Below are positions 6,630 through 6,888 of a stretch of 6,888 bases of DNA, one piece after another. The stretch spans positions 1 to 6,888 of the forward strand of contig JBJENW010000336.1 in NCBI GenBank assembly GCA_051880395.1. The letters are read 5' to 3'. This DNA is from JBJENW01 sp051880395 (GTDB lineage Bacteria; Bacillota; Clostridia; Lachnospirales; Lachnospiraceae). The translations under genes were made by a program, and so were the position numbers. The notes under the pieces are model-generated. The model had not been told where the DNA came from. It saw only the letters and a program-made list of their open reading frames with translations, and made no database searches. Each line of letters opens with the position of its first letter. Within the stretch, counting starts at the first letter, position 1.

Positions 6630-6704
6630 AAAGTGAGATATGTTGGAGAGAAAATGATTTTTGACCTGTCAAAGACATTGATTTTTAGTGCGAATATCAT
6701 GTAA
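6630..6704 (+). pseudogene. cas2: cas2 relic: C-terminal end
   Basis: The frame from 6630 reads KVRYVGEKMIFDLSKTLIF to 6686, matching the usual I-C Cas2 ending (KVEHxGxKxxxDxxxTLIx). Cas2 is the structural partner of Cas1 in spacer integration. In intact genes the stop follows TLIF/TLIL at once; here the frame runs on for 5 codons to TAA 6702-6704, and one extra T before base 6687 would restore a TAG there. Two readings of the left edge are possible. Either all of KVRYVG is Cas2 tail, or the stretch before 6640 is the cas1-cas2 junction and ATGTTGG at 6640-6646 is the original Cas2 start (Met-Leu-Val) joined by short homology to CATGTTGG-like tail codons. In both cases at least 70 codons are missing. 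Confidence 0.68.
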
Positions 6705-6729
6705 ACAGAAATTGTCTGAGGATTCGCAC
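6688..6729. repeat. Inverted repeat in the leader
   Basis: GTGCGAAT (6688-6695) and ATTCGCAC (6722-6729) are perfect 8-base inverted copies with a 26-base spacer, so the half-sites repeat at 34 bases, close to three helical turns. That geometry suits a pair of protein-binding half-sites (integration complex, host factor or regulator) as well as an RNA stem. I recall a similar GTGCGAA...TTCGCAC pair just after cas2 in other I-C loci, but this was not checked. Confidence 0.6.
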
Positions 6730-6788
6730 CAGATTCCACCGTTTTATTCGGAGAAATTGGATTTTAATATTATGAACAAACGAAAAAA

Positions 6789-6819
6789 TTGAGCGTTTTT
6801 TGGCGAAATGTATTATAAT
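6789..6819 (+). promoter_or_regulatory. Candidate pre-crRNA promoter
   Basis: TTGAGC (6789-6794) can pair as a -35 box with TATTAT (6811-6816, 16-base spacer) or TATAAT (6814-6819, 19-base spacer). Transcription would begin around 6823-6828, about 30 bases before the first repeat. The position is what a leader promoter needs, but the spacing is not ideal in either pairing. Confidence 0.5.
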
Positions 6820-6856
6820 ATTGAGTAAAACTTTTAGAAAATTGTCAAGTTTTGCT

Positions 6857-6888
6857 GTCGACCTCCTTGCGAGGTCGTGAGTTGAAAT
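6857..6888 (+). CRISPR. First type I-C CRISPR repeat (array continues off the window)
   Basis: The 32 bases from GTCGACC to GTTGAAAT have the type I-C repeat form. A perfect 7-bp stem (CGACCTC 6859-6865, GAGGTCG 6871-6877) surrounds a 5-base loop, followed by an 11-base tail, TGAGTTGAAAT. Cas5c cutting at the 3' base of the stem would leave that tail as the 11-nt crRNA 5' handle, as known for I-C. The window ends on the last base of the repeat, so no spacer and no second repeat can be seen; the array is inferred from form and context. Confidence 0.85.

Larger units (their letters stand above)
6687..6856 (+). promoter_or_regulatory. CRISPR leader
   Basis: About 170 A+T-rich bases lie between the cas2 relic and the first repeat, the place and size of a type I-C leader. 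It holds an inverted repeat (6688-6729) and a candidate promoter (6789-6819) and has no coding frame that I can support. It would drive pre-crRNA transcription into the array to the right. Its survival suggests array expression may persist even though adaptation genes are lost. Confidence 0.75.

Noticed and set aside
6600..6632. Reading 6600-6632 as Cas2 (SIRRFLQNKSK)
   Set aside because: It resembles the Cas2 SIRF...YKSK segment, but this overlaps the Cas1-like tail with its stop in another frame, and the Cas1 match has better order and ending. Kept only as an alternative for the left edge of the cas2 relic.
6542..6739. Open frame on the - strand across the relic region
   Set aside because: It runs antisense to cas4/cas1/cas2 remnants and half of the leader inverted repeat, with no recognisable protein features.

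Overview
The window is a type I-C CRISPR-Cas locus read entirely on the + strand, probably from a low-to-mid GC Firmicute of the Clostridia, most likely Lachnospiraceae-like. The reasons are strong GGAGG-type ribosome binding sites, frequent GTG/TTG starts, A+T-rich codon use, Clostridia-like Cas proteins and an IS3-type transposase relic of the kind common in gut Clostridia. The taxonomic guess is inference from style, not from a search.

Layout: 1-63 is a short left flank. 64-2511 is cas3 (HD nuclease plus helicase). 2512-2932 is an abnormal 421-base gap between cas3 and cas5 that holds an internally deleted IS3-family orfA relic and a short unrecognised open frame. 2933-3670 is cas5c, 3667-5673 is cas8c with a strongly supported internal cas11c start at 5287, and 5674-6522 is cas7c. 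6515 to about 6704 is a graveyard of the adaptation genes: the first 24 codons of cas4 (with an in-frame TAG), the last dozen codons of cas1, and the tail of cas2, in normal order but squeezed into about 190 bases instead of roughly 2 kb. Then come a leader with an inverted repeat and a candidate promoter, and at 6857-6888 the first 32-nt CRISPR repeat, which ends exactly at the window edge.

How the parts work together: Cas5c should process pre-crRNA at the base of the repeat stem and cap the 5' handle. Cas7c coats the spacer, Cas8c with Cas11c completes Cascade/I-C and recognises the PAM, and Cas3 is recruited to nick and degrade the target. All interference genes look intact. Cas4, Cas1 and Cas2, needed to add spacers, are destroyed. 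The locus therefore looks like a frozen immune memory: able in principle to express crRNAs and interfere, but unable to acquire spacers unless another adaptation module acts in trans.

The main points of interest are the eroded cas4-cas1-cas2 block, the in-frame internal cas11c gene, a Phe where the Bacillus halodurans Cas5d catalytic Tyr is expected, and transposon debris splitting cas3 from cas5. Only one repeat is visible, so array length and spacer content cannot be judged.
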